Shown here: positions 30,459 to 39,066 of the stretch, piece by piece
Layout of the letters: every line of letters begins with the position of its first letter
How positions within the stretch are numbered: the stretch's first letter is position 1
Assembly: GCF_012273515.2 (NCBI RefSeq)
Contig: NZ_CP050975.2
Location: 9,238,001-9,302,000, forward strand
Direction: 5' to 3'
Origin: Streptomyces sp. RPA4-2
Lineage (GTDB): Bacteria; Actinomycetota; Actinomycetes; Streptomycetales; Streptomycetaceae
Length of the DNA: 64,000 nt
Made by a program: the position numbers and the translations under genes
The notes under the pieces: generated by a model
Databases searched by the model: none
The model's input: the letters and a program-made list of their open reading frames with translations, nothing else
Told to the model about the DNA's origin: nothing

Positions 30459-33400
30459 CTAGCCGTACACCTGCATCTCGTAGAGCGAGTAGCCCCACTG
30501 GCCTGACAGTTGGCTGCCCTGCATGCGGACGTATCTTGCCTGCCCGCTGACGGGGATCTTCTCGGTACCTCCTGAAGAGTTGGTTCGGCTGTAGAGGTCG
30601 TGCCAGGTGGAGCCGTCCGTGGAGCCCTGCAACTTGTAGGACTTCGCGTACGACGCCTCCCACAGCAGGTCCACCTCGGAGAGGTTGTACTGGCTGCCGA
30701 GGTCGACCTGGATCCAGCTGTTCGGGTCCTGGCCGGCGCTCCACCGGGTGTTCAGGTCACCGTCGAAGGCCTTGGTGGCCGACTGGTCGCCGCTGGACTG
30801 GGACGAGGCCGTCGCCGGCTTGCCCTGTGCCAGGTTGGCCCGCGGGGCGTTCATGGTGAGGTTGACGGTTACGGTCTTGCCTGCCTGGAGCGGCAGGACG
30901 CGTGCGATGTTGCCCAGGGAGGAACTCTGGACGGTTACGCCGTCGGCGGTGATCGAGGAGATGCCCGAGCGCTGGATCAGCGTCAGGTTCTGGTTGATCT
31001 TCGAGGTGAGCGTCACCTTCGCGGTGTGCGCGTCGGTGTCCCACGTCAGGTTGTTGATGGTGAACTGGCTCTTGCCGAGCATCCCGGAGACGGACCCCTT
31101 GTCCAGGCCCTTCGGCAGCCCCGGCAGCAGTTCCAGCGTGCCGGGCCTGGTGGAAGCCAGCATCTCCATCATCACCGTGGGCACGGAGTTCACGACATCC
31201 GTGGCGAAGGTGTTGTGGTTGTTGTAGTGGGAGGTCGCCATACTGCTGTAGTAGTAGTCGTCCTTGGCGAAGCGCAGCAGCTTCGCGCCCACCGAATCCG
31301 GCATGTCGAGGTCGGCCGCGATCAGCGCCCCGTGCAGCAGGCCGTGTCCGGCGTTCTCGTACGCGCCCTGGTCCTTCTTCTGGAGGAACACCTGCGCGGC
31401 TTTGAACTGCGCCGAGTTGGTCTCCGGAGTGATCTCGCGGTAGGGCCACACCGGCAGCAGGCCGCTGGAGTGGCGGTGCTGGTAGTTGTTCTTGTTCTCC
31501 AGGTCGGGCCGGGCCCACTCGGCCAGCGCGCCGTCGTTGTTGATCAGATACGGCGGCAGGTGGTCCAGCTTCTCCTGCCAGACCGGGATCTTGTCGGCGT
31601 CGCGGCCGAGGGTCTTCGCGGTCTGGATCAGCGTCGTGAGCGCGAACTTGGCCCCGGAGATGTCGTAGACGGAGTTGACGGCGAGCGGCACCCCGCCCGG
31701 AGGGGTGTTCTCCGGCGAGATGGAGCCGGCGAAGATGTAGTTGCCGTTGCCGTCCTTCTTGGTGAGGAAGTCCTCGTAGAAGTCGCCCATGTCGCGGATC
31801 AGCGGGTAGTACTTGTCGGCGAGGAACGTGGTGTCCCCGGTGACCTGGTAGTACTCCCAGAAGGGTTCGAGCAGCCAGGACTCCCCGCCTGTCACGTACT
31901 GGTAGGGGTAGTCGAAATTGATGTTGGAGATCAGGCCCTCGCCGTTGGGCGTGTTGCCGCCGGTGAGCATGCCGCGGGTGCCGAGGAGCTTCTTCGCGTT
32001 GGTCTCGAAGTCCTTTTGCCATTGCTGATTGAGCCAGAAGTAACCCGTCATGGCCTCCGGCATGTTGCCGATGTTGCCGCTGGAGATCTGCAGGTTGAGG
32101 TTGGCGTCCAGATGGTAGTAGCCGTCCCAGCCGACGTTGCTGTCACCCGTCCAGTTTCCGAGCAGGTCCGGGGCTTGCGTGGGTCCGCTGGAGCCCAGCA
32201 GGTGGTAGCGGCCGGCGTAGAACATGCGTTCATACAGCGCCGGGACCGGTGTCGAGGAGGACTTCTGCTCGGCGAGCAGCTGCTCGGTGGACTTCGCGCG
32301 GTCGGCCGCGGAGGCGCCGAAGTCGATCGAGACCCGGCCGAAGATCGAACTGTGTGCGTCGGTATGCCGGTTGAGCAGCGTGTAGTAGTCAGTACCGAGC
32401 CCGGCGAGCTTCTGCCGGAGCAGGTTCTTGCCCCACTCCTGCTCGGCCGGGACGCCGCCGTTGTATGTGCCGTTGTAGCGCTGAGTCAGTGACAGCAACA
32501 GTACGTAGCTGGCGTTCGAGACGGTCACCTGGCCGTTGCTGAGGGTCTTGGTGCCGTCGGTGACGATGCGGGTGACGCCCTCATAGCCGGCGTTGTAGCT
32601 GCCGCTGGGGTATTTGGCCCGCAGGTTCAGGTAGTCGGTGGTGGAGTTGTCGGTGTAGGTGACGCCTTTGTTGAGGAGGTTCATGCCGGGGTCGATGGAC
32701 AGGCCCAGGGTCATGGTCTCCTTCTGGCCCGCGGGCGCCGCCTGGTACTGGACGGTGGCGCCGTCGGTGCGGGATACGAAGGAGTCCCGCTCCCACGAGC
32801 CCTTGCTGTCGTCCCAGTTGACCTTCACCACGCCGTTGGAGTAGTCGGTGGAGCGGGCGTAGTTGCTGATCTGCCCGGCGTCGGGCATGCCGATGGTCAT
32901 TTTGTAGCCGGGGTGTTTGCTGCCCTCGCCGCCGCCTTGGTAGCCCTGCACGTCGGCGGCGAGCTGGTTGGCCTGCTGGTACTGGCCGGAGATCAGCTCG
33001 TCGCGGATCTTGTTGATGTTGTCCTGGCTGACGGTGTTGAAGGTGCGGTGCGGGTGGGCCTCCGTCCGCGCCATGAAGAAGTCTTTGTCGTCGAAGACGA
33101 CCGTGTCGTTGCGCGGGTCGCCGAAGACGATGACTCCTTGCTTGCCGTTGCCGGCCAGCAACCCGTTCTGCCAATCGCCGTACGTCTTCGGGTACGTGGT
33201 GGAGGGTGCGACGGTCGGTGAGCCGGCGGACGGGACGCCACTGCCGCCGCTCGCGGTGCCGTGGACCGCGAACTCCCACAGGGAATATCCGTATGGGGTG
33301 TTGGGGGTGACACCCTGCAACCGTACGTAGTGCGCCGCTTTGTTGACGGTGACGGTCTCGGTGCCGCCGTTGCCGTTCGTCGTGGAGTAGGCGTCGGCCC

Positions 33401-33767
33401 AGTGCACCGAGTCGTCGGATGTCTGGATCCTGTACGCCTTCGCGTACGCGCTCTCCCAGGTCAGCGTCACGGACGAGACGGTGTACTCGCCCGCGAGGTC
33501 GACGTAGATCCAGGCGTCGGGGTCGTTGCTGTGGTCGCTCGACCAGCGGGTGCCACTGTTGCCGTCGATGGCGTTGGACGCCACGTAGTCGCCGTCCTGG
33601 TAAGAGGCGACGGCGCGGGCGTCCGGATTGCGGGCGAGATTGACGGGGGCGTCGGCGGCGCTCGACCGGGACGCCTGCACTGCCATGGTGAGCAGCAGGA
33701 AGAAGGTCAGGGCGACGCCGAGGAGCTTTCTTCCCGTGTGGGATGTGCGGGATTTGATGAGGATCAC
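30459..33767 (-). CDS. Secreted GH95-type glycosidase with two discoidin (F5/8C) domains
   Basis: A 1102-residue secreted enzyme. Signal peptide 1-38, then a discoidin/CBM32-like domain (about 40-180), a GH95-type catalytic region starting with YGDWQNGLLAGNGKQGVIVF and including NWTGDSNVGWDGYYHLDANL, and a second discoidin domain at the C-terminus. GH95 enzymes are alpha-L-fucosidases or related galactosidases; specificity is not readable here. The GTG at 33767 overlaps the stop of the upstream beta-helix gene (GTGA), so the two are translationally coupled. The N-terminal discoidin domain is close to the one in that neighbour. Confidence 0.88.
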   Translation of the reverse strand: MILIKSRTSHTGRKLLGVALTFFLLLTMAVQASRSSAADAPVNLARNPDARAVASYQDGDYVASNAIDGNSGTRWSSDHSNDPDAWIYVDLAGEYTVSSVTLTWESAYAKAYRIQTSDDSVHWADAYSTTNGNGGTETVTVNKAAHYVRLQGVTPNTPYGYSLWEFAVHGTASGGSGVPSAGSPTVAPSTTYPKTYGDWQNGLLAGNGKQGVIVFGDPRNDTVVFDDKDFFMARTEAHPHRTFNTVSQDNINKIRDELISGQYQQANQLAADVQGYQGGGEGSKHPGYKMTIGMPDAGQISNYARSTDYSNGVVKVNWDDSKGSWERDSFVSRTDGATVQYQAAPAGQKETMTLGLSIDPGMNLLNKGVTYTDNSTTDYLNLRAKYPSGSYNAGYEGVTRIVTDGTKTLSNGQVTVSNASYVLLLSLTQRYNGTYNGGVPAEQEWGKNLLRQKLAGLGTDYYTLLNRHTDAHSSIFGRVSIDFGASAADRAKSTEQLLAEQKSSSTPVPALYERMFYAGRYHLLGSSGPTQAPDLLGNWTGDSNVGWDGYYHLDANLNLQISSGNIGNMPEAMTGYFWLNQQWQKDFETNAKKLLGTRGMLTGGNTPNGEGLISNINFDYPYQYVTGGESWLLEPFWEYYQVTGDTTFLADKYYPLIRDMGDFYEDFLTKKDGNGNYIFAGSISPENTPPGGVPLAVNSVYDISGAKFALTTLIQTAKTLGRDADKIPVWQEKLDHLPPYLINNDGALAEWARPDLENKNNYQHRHSSGLLPVWPYREITPETNSAQFKAAQVFLQKKDQGAYENAGHGLLHGALIAADLDMPDSVGAKLLRFAKDDYYYSSMATSHYNNHNTFATDVVNSVPTVMMEMLASTRPGTLELLPGLPKGLDKGSVSGMLGKSQFTINNLTWDTDAHTAKVTLTSKINQNLTLIQRSGISSITADGVTVQSSSLGNIARVLPLQAGKTVTVNLTMNAPRANLAQGKPATASSQSSGDQSATKAFDGDLNTRWSAGQDPNSWIQVDLGSQYNLSEVDLLWEASYAKSYKLQGSTDGSTWHDLYSRTNSSGGTEKIPVSGQARYVRMQGSQLSGQWGYSLYEMQVYG

Positions 33768-36340
33768 GGGTGACTCACCCCTCGGCTGGCGTTGGCGGTG
33801 ACGCGCAGGGAGGAGATGGCGTCGTTGTTGCCCGTGGTGGTCAGGTTCGGGGCGTCGCCGGTGAAGTTCCAGGCCGTGCCGGAGAAACCCGCGTCGGCAT
33901 AGCCGGTCACGGTGCAGCCGGCCGGAACGCGGAGCGAGGAGATGGAGTCGTTGGCGATGCCCTTGGCCTGGAGCGCGGGCAGGTCGTAGTTCCCGGGCCC
34001 GAAGGCGGCCGAGGTACCGCTGTAGTCGGCGTCTCCGTAGAGGGTGGCGCCGCTGCCGCCGACGGGGGTTCCGTAGATCTCGAACTCGTAGAGCGAGTAG
34101 CCGTACGCGGTCGCGGGTGTGACGCCCTGCATGCGTACGTAGCGGACATTCTTGCCCACGTTCACTGTCTCGGTGCCGCCTTGGCCGTTGGTTGTGGAGT
34201 AGGCATCGGTCCAGTTGGAGGCGTTGTCCGATACCTGGACCTTGTATGCCTTCCCGTAGGCGGCCTCCCAGTTGAGCACGGCGGTGGACACCGCGTACTC
34301 GGCGCCGAGGTCGACGTGGATCCAGGCGTTGGGGTCGTTGCTGTGGTCGCTCGACCAGCGCGAGGAGCCGTTGCCGTCGATGGCGTTGGAGGCCTGGTAC
34401 TTGCCGTCCTGATAGGAGGCGACCGCCTTTGCGTCGGCGCCGAGTGACAGATTCACCGGGGTGCCGGTCGGCGGGGGCGGCGGGGTGGGCACGGTCTGGT
34501 AAGTAAGCGGCCACAGCGTGAGGGAGTTGCTGCTTACCGCGGCCGCGGCGAACGGCCCGGCCATGGTGTTGGTGCTGCTGACCTGCCGGCCGAAGAAGTC
34601 CGTGGTGACGTCGGCCTGGATGCTCTGGTTGGCGGTCGGTATGGTGCCGACCCGGGCCTGCGTGACCGGGGTGTTGCCGTGGATGGCGGAGGCGTCCAGA
34701 TCGAAGTTCAGCACCATCTGGGTGTTGGTCGCCGTGTAGTGCACGTTGGAGACGGCGCCGGTGGAATTGCCTTCCTTCACCTGGGTCTTGTCCGTGGTGT
34801 TGTTCGGCAGCGTCGAGCCCTGGACCAGGTTGTTGTACCAGAAGAACTTCTCGGGCGAGGTGAGCGCGGTGGTCTCGTTCATCGTGCCCGGCTGGAAGTA
34901 GTACGCGTTGCGGCCGCTGCCGTCGCTGTGGATGTTCGCGTTGTCGAGGAAGAGGTTGTTGGCGAAGACGATGCCGGTGGCGTCCAGGGTTCGGATGTCG
35001 CTGTTGCCGATGAAGACGTTGTTGTCGACCAGGATGGGCCCGAAGACGGCCTCGGCGTAGTAGCCCCAGGGGCTGTTCATCACGACGTTGCCGGTGATGC
35101 GGACGTTCTGGTTGCCCCAGTCGGTCCAGATGCCGGCTGAGTTGCCGCCCTTGGAGTTCTTGACGTAGTTGCCCTTGATCAGGCCCTCATTCATGTAGTG
35201 GACCTTGATCGGGGCGGTTTCCGCACCGCTGAACTCATTGCGGTAGTTGGTGTCCTCGATCATGTTGTAGAGGATCTGCGAGTGCCAGGAGAAGACGCCC
35301 GCGATTCCCGACTGGCCGCATTTCGCGATGTAGTTGTTGCGGACGGTGTGCGAGCCGTACGCGCTGGTGTTGTGGAAATCCGTGCGTGGTGTGCCAGGGC
35401 GGTTTCCGGCCCAGGTGTCGTTGCTCAGGCCGATGTCGATGCCGATCGTCCTGGCGTTGATGACGATGTTGTTCTCGATGATCCACTTCAGCCCGCCGTA
35501 GACGCTGATCGCGCCTGCCTGCCGGCGGTCGGGGCTGTCGGGGAAGTCCGAGTACGTGTTGGCCGCGTGCTTGATCGTGAAGCCGTTGACGGTGATGTAG
35601 CCGAGGCCCCAGACGTCGGGCGCGAAGACCTGCCGGCGGACGTTGATCTCGGCGAGCCGGGCGTTGGGGTCGGCGCCGTTGAAGTTGGCCCAGATGGTGG
35701 TGCTGGACGAACCGACCTCGGAGTACCAGGTGTTGGCCGCGCTCTGCACGGTGCTGAGCGACGGCTTCTCGTAGTACGCGGCCTCGTCCAGGTAGACGTC
35801 GCCGGCGGTGTAGCCGGCGAAGGTGCCCCCACCGCCGCCGTTCGGCTGCCCCTGGGCGTACGGGTTCCAGTCGCCGAAGTAGCTGTTCGGCAGCGTGACA
35901 CTCCAGACGTTGCCGCTGCCGCGGGTCCAGGAGTTGATCTCTTCGGAGCCCTTGATGCTCACCGCTCCGTCGCCGGCGTTGGTGTACGTGATCCGGTGCT
36001 GCTCGTCGGTGCCGCCGCGCGCGGGCTTGACCGTTTCGCGGTACAGCCCGGCGTGCACCTCCACGGTGTCGCCGGGCTGTGCCACCTGGGCGGCGTGATT
36101 GATGGTCAGATACGGGGAAGCCTGCGTGCCGGCGTTGGCGTCGCTGCCGTTCTTGGCCACGTGGATGACGCGTGGCGCGTCCGCCGCGTGTGCCGGGAGG
36201 ACCGCGGGCGGGGCCAGTACGGCGAGCGCGGCGATGGCGAACGTGGCGCTCACCGTGCGGAAGACGGCGGCCAGGCGGCGGGGCGCTCTGCGTTTGCGGC
36301 CGGGCGGCGCCTGGCGGTGCGGGCTGACGGGGTGTCTCAT
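33764..36340 (-). CDS. Secreted right-handed beta-helix protein with discoidin and crystallin-like domains
   Basis: An 858-residue secreted protein. A long N-terminal region with a signal peptide (cut near AHAADAP, about 52) is followed by a parallel beta-helix (about 55-600) typical of polysaccharide lyases and GH enzymes: IHVAKNGSDANAGTQASPYL, then many NNxxI/V turns. Next comes a Pro-rich linker (PTPPPPPTGTP), a discoidin/CBM32-like domain (about 635-770) and a C-terminal beta/gamma-crystallin-like domain (ATLYGDADYSGTSAAFGPGN, NDSISSLRVPAGCTVTGYAD). It likely attacks or binds a plant or fungal glycan. First gene of the operon; the operator-like palindrome at 36415-36435 lies upstream. Confidence 0.87.
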   Translation of the reverse strand: MRHPVSPHRQAPPGRKRRAPRRLAAVFRTVSATFAIAALAVLAPPAVLPAHAADAPRVIHVAKNGSDANAGTQASPYLTINHAAQVAQPGDTVEVHAGLYRETVKPARGGTDEQHRITYTNAGDGAVSIKGSEEINSWTRGSGNVWSVTLPNSYFGDWNPYAQGQPNGGGGGTFAGYTAGDVYLDEAAYYEKPSLSTVQSAANTWYSEVGSSSTTIWANFNGADPNARLAEINVRRQVFAPDVWGLGYITVNGFTIKHAANTYSDFPDSPDRRQAGAISVYGGLKWIIENNIVINARTIGIDIGLSNDTWAGNRPGTPRTDFHNTSAYGSHTVRNNYIAKCGQSGIAGVFSWHSQILYNMIEDTNYRNEFSGAETAPIKVHYMNEGLIKGNYVKNSKGGNSAGIWTDWGNQNVRITGNVVMNSPWGYYAEAVFGPILVDNNVFIGNSDIRTLDATGIVFANNLFLDNANIHSDGSGRNAYYFQPGTMNETTALTSPEKFFWYNNLVQGSTLPNNTTDKTQVKEGNSTGAVSNVHYTATNTQMVLNFDLDASAIHGNTPVTQARVGTIPTANQSIQADVTTDFFGRQVSSTNTMAGPFAAAAVSSNSLTLWPLTYQTVPTPPPPPTGTPVNLSLGADAKAVASYQDGKYQASNAIDGNGSSRWSSDHSNDPNAWIHVDLGAEYAVSTAVLNWEAAYGKAYKVQVSDNASNWTDAYSTTNGQGGTETVNVGKNVRYVRMQGVTPATAYGYSLYEFEIYGTPVGGSGATLYGDADYSGTSAAFGPGNYDLPALQAKGIANDSISSLRVPAGCTVTGYADAGFSGTAWNFTGDAPNLTTTGNNDAISSLRVTANASRGVSHP

Positions 36341-36414
36341 CAGGCTCCTTCGGGAGGGGTGAGGGGCGCTGTGGAGGTCGAGGTGACGCGGTGGCCCAAC
36401 GGCTCGCGGTCTAG

Positions 36415-36435
36415 TTTCTTAATTAATTTATGAAA
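36415..36435 (-). promoter_or_regulatory. AT-rich palindrome, probable ROK operator
   Basis: TTTCTTAA / TTATGAAA (7 of 8 matched arms) around TTAAT in an otherwise GC-rich gap. It lies about 75 bases before the beta-helix gene start. It resembles the AT-rich operators of ROK repressors, and a ROK gene is the next gene upstream. Confidence 0.55.
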
Positions 36436-36588
36436 GTCGGAGCCGCGTAGATGCCAGCGGTCGAGCAACGTACCGGCGCGTCAGCTCGGCATCAATACAT
36501 CGGACCAAAGTGGCCGCCGGCGAGCGGAAGCCGGACGTCCGTCAGGCGTGGCCGCGAGCGCGCCGACCAGGCCCCGGGCTCTCATCGG

Positions 36589-37926
36589 CTAGGTGCGGGC
36601 GGTGAGTTCGGGGCCGTGGCCCGGGGCCACCGACCCCTGGAGCACCAGCGCCGCGCCGCCGATCGCCGCCGCGTCCCGGGGGTTGCTCGACAGGTCCACC
36701 CGTACGCCGTGCACGTCACGGGTGTACGCGCACTCGGCGAGGCGCCGCCTGACCTCGCTGACGTAGATCGACCCGGCGACCACGAAACCCGGTCCGGCCA
36801 GCACCAACGTGTCGAGGTCCCACAGATTCACCAGCGCCACCGCGCCCTCCGCGAGCAGTGCCGCCGACTCGTCGACCAGCGCGCGGGCCTGCTCGTCGCC
36901 GTAGAGCGCGGCTCGCGCCAGCACGTCGAAGGCCCAGGCGTCCGGGTCGTCGGGGCTGATCTGGAGCCGGTCCGCGAGCCCCGGCACCGCACGGGCCCGG
37001 CGCACCACCGCGCGCGGCGCCGCGTACATTTCCAGGCAGCCGCGGTTGCCGCACGGGCAGGGCTCGCCGTCACGGATCACGGCCACATGTCCGATCTTTC
37101 CCGCGTTGGAGCTGGAGCCGCGGTGCAGTGCACCGTCCAGGACGACGCCCGAGCCGATGCCGGAGTTCATGTACAGGCAGCCGAAGGTACGGTCCCGGGA
37201 GACCTGCCGGCTCCAGAACTCGCCGACCGTCGCGGCCGCCGCGTCGCTGTCCACCAGCACCGGGATGTCAAGACGGGCCGCCAGCGTGTCCGCGAGGTCG
37301 AGTCCCGCCCACTGCGGCAGGCCCGGCGGGGCGAGGAAGCCGCCGCGCGCCAGGTCCACGGGCCCGGGGCCGACCACCGCGAGCCCGGCGACGCTCTGCG
37401 GTTCAAGGCCGAGGCCCTCCGTCACGTCCCGGTAGAGCGCGGCCAGTTGCTCGACGGCGTCCCCCGTGTCGCCGGAGTTCTTCCCGCCGCCCGAGTGGGT
37501 GTGGCCGGAGCCCTTACCACCCGGCCCCGTACCGCCTCCGGAATCCGTACCGCCGCCCGGCCGCGGACCGCCGAGGGCGGCGTTCGCGCTCGGGCCCGCG
37601 ATGAGGGCTCGGCCCACCGTGCCGCCGCGGGTGTCGGTGACCACGCAGGTCAGTGCGTCGGATCCGACGTGAATGCCGACGCCGTAGGCCGCTCGCGAGT
37701 TGATGATCAGCATGGCGCGCGGCTTGCCCCGGGTGGCCACCGTGTCGCCGGTCTCGCGCACCACCCCGTCGTCGATGAGCCGCCGCACGATGTTGGAGAT
37801 CGTCGGCTGTGTCAGCCCCGTCGCGTTGACCAGCTCCACCCGGCTGATCGGCCCGGACGACCTGATGAGGTCGACGATGAGTGCGCGGCTGCCGGGTCCC
37901 GCTGCCGCAGACTCCCGTCGGGCCAT
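36589..37926 (-). CDS. ROK family transcriptional regulator
   Basis: A 445-residue repressor. N-terminal winged HTH (SRVELVNATGLTQPTISNIV, about 28-47) and C-terminal ROK domain with zinc motif CPCGNRGCLE and MNSGIGSGVV loop. A Gly/Ser-rich insertion (GGGTDSGGGTGPGGKGSGHT, about 123-150) splits the ROK domain after its first strands, unusual for the family. GGAAGG precedes the ATG at 37926. It lies between the GH95/beta-helix operon (same strand) and the divergent LacI-like/ABC/beta-mannosidase genes, so it probably controls both through the AT-rich palindromes at 36415 and 38981. Confidence 0.9.
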   Translation of the reverse strand: MARRESAAAGPGSRALIVDLIRSSGPISRVELVNATGLTQPTISNIVRRLIDDGVVRETGDTVATRGKPRAMLIINSRAAYGVGIHVGSDALTCVVTDTRGGTVGRALIAGPSANAALGGPRPGGGTDSGGGTGPGGKGSGHTHSGGGKNSGDTGDAVEQLAALYRDVTEGLGLEPQSVAGLAVVGPGPVDLARGGFLAPPGLPQWAGLDLADTLAARLDIPVLVDSDAAAATVGEFWSRQVSRDRTFGCLYMNSGIGSGVVLDGALHRGSSSNAGKIGHVAVIRDGEPCPCGNRGCLEMYAAPRAVVRRARAVPGLADRLQISPDDPDAWAFDVLARAALYGDEQARALVDESAALLAEGAVALVNLWDLDTLVLAGPGFVVAGSIYVSEVRRRLAECAYTRDVHGVRVDLSSNPRDAAAIGGAALVLQGSVAPGHGPELTART

Positions 37927-38012
37927 CCTGGTCCACCTTCCGCTCCGCCGTACGCTGTCGTGTGACTACGTCAAGCACGAGGTTAGACGAGACCCTTGAC
38001 CGGGAGGCCACC

Positions 38013-38873
38013 ATGCCCGCGCCCGCGACCAGCGACAGGGCCCGCCCGCTGCGCGGTACTCCGGTCGGGCTCGCCCTGGTGCGGGACGCCGAGGTGCTGG
38101 GCGCGGAGCCGTTCTTCCACGATTTCATCGCCGGCATGGAGCGCGTCCTGGTCCCGCTCGGGGTGCCGGTGCTGCTCCAGGTCGTGGCCACGGTGGCGCA
38201 GGCCGCCGAGCGGATGCGGGCCTGGGCGAGGCACGGCCAGGTACAGGGCGTGATCCTCATCGACCTGCTGCCGGGCGACGAGCGGGTGGCACTGGTGAAG
38301 GAGCTCGGCCTGCCGACGGTGGTGATCGGCGACCCGGTGACCGCGGGCGGGCTGCCGGCCGTGTGGACGCAGGACGACGTGGCGATGCAGAACGTGGTGG
38401 ACGAGCTGGTCGCCGCGGGGCACACCCACCTCGGCCACGTCGCAGGCCCGGCTCAGATGGCGCACACGATCATCCGCCGGCGCACGTTCCAGGCGGCGGC
38501 CGCCGGGCACGGGGTACGCACCACGACCTTCGAGGGGGACTACTCGGAGGCCGCGGGCATACGGGCGCTGACCGCGCTGGGCGCGCTGGCGGACCGGCCC
38601 ACCGCGGTGGTCTTCGACAACGACGTGATGGCGCTTGGCGCCCTGCACGAGGCGGGCCGACTCGGGCTCACCGTGCCGGCCGACCTGTCGCTGGTGGCCT
38701 GGGACGACTCCGCCCTGTGCCAGCTCGCCACCCCGCCACTCAGCGCGGTCAGCCACGACGTCCAGGAGCTGGGCGAGCTGGCCGGCCACACCCTGGCGGA
38801 CGCCCTGGTCGCCGCCCCTGCCGCTACGGTCAACGCCCCGCCGGCCCGCTTGGTGGTGCGCGGCAGCGTCTGA
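38013..38873 (+). CDS. LacI-like sugar-sensor protein lacking the DNA-binding domain
   Basis: A 286-residue protein equal to the periplasmic-binding-like ligand domain of LacI/GalR regulators: PVGLALVRDAEVLGAEPFFH, FIAGMERVLVPLGVPVLLQV, and TAVVFDNDVMALGALHEAGR through LSLVAWDDSALCQL. It begins where LacI proteins begin their sensor domain. There is no helix-turn-helix upstream in any frame; GGAGG sits correctly before the ATG at 38013, and an in-frame GTG at 37960 would add only 18 unrelated residues. It cannot bind DNA by the usual route. It may sequester sugar, modulate the divergent ROK protein or be decaying. Confidence 0.85.
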   Translation: MPAPATSDRARPLRGTPVGLALVRDAEVLGAEPFFHDFIAGMERVLVPLGVPVLLQVVATVAQAAERMRAWARHGQVQGVILIDLLPGDERVALVKELGLPTVVIGDPVTAGGLPAVWTQDDVAMQNVVDELVAAGHTHLGHVAGPAQMAHTIIRRRTFQAAAAGHGVRTTTFEGDYSEAAGIRALTALGALADRPTAVVFDNDVMALGALHEAGRLGLTVPADLSLVAWDDSALCQLATPPLSAVSHDVQELGELAGHTLADALVAAPAATVNAPPARLVVRGSV

Positions 38874-38875
38874 GG

Positions 38876-38899
38876 CCTGCCCGCCTGCCCGCCTGCCCG
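38876..38899 (+). repeat. CCTGCCCG tandem octamer, three copies
   Basis: Three perfect CCTGCCCG units directly after the LacI-like stop codon. No function is evident. Confidence 0.6.
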
Positions 38900-38980
38900 T
38901 AACTCGAGTCCCGGGCCGGCTCCGCCGCCGTACCGACACCGCGTGATTCATTGCTCATCCGGGCGCTTCACCACTTTGAT

Positions 38981-38993
38981 AGATTACTAATCT
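38981..38993 (+). promoter_or_regulatory. AT-rich palindrome before the sugar ABC operon
   Basis: Perfect AGATTA-C-TAATCT inside an AT-rich patch (38975-39004), about 75 bases before the binding-protein gene. It is followed by TTTCTTATTGAC, similar to the TTTCTTAATTAA of the site at 36415. It is a probable ROK operator overlapping the promoter. Confidence 0.55.
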
Positions 38994-39066
38994 TTCTTAT
39001 TGACTTCCGTTGGGCGCTCGTAGACGCTGTGTCGCGTTCGAAGCCGTTTCAAGCAAAGGAAGCTCT

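Noticed and set aside
38901..39066. Possible riboswitch before the sugar ABC operon
   Set aside because: Only an AT-rich palindrome and a normal ribosome site are visible; no conserved riboswitch core.
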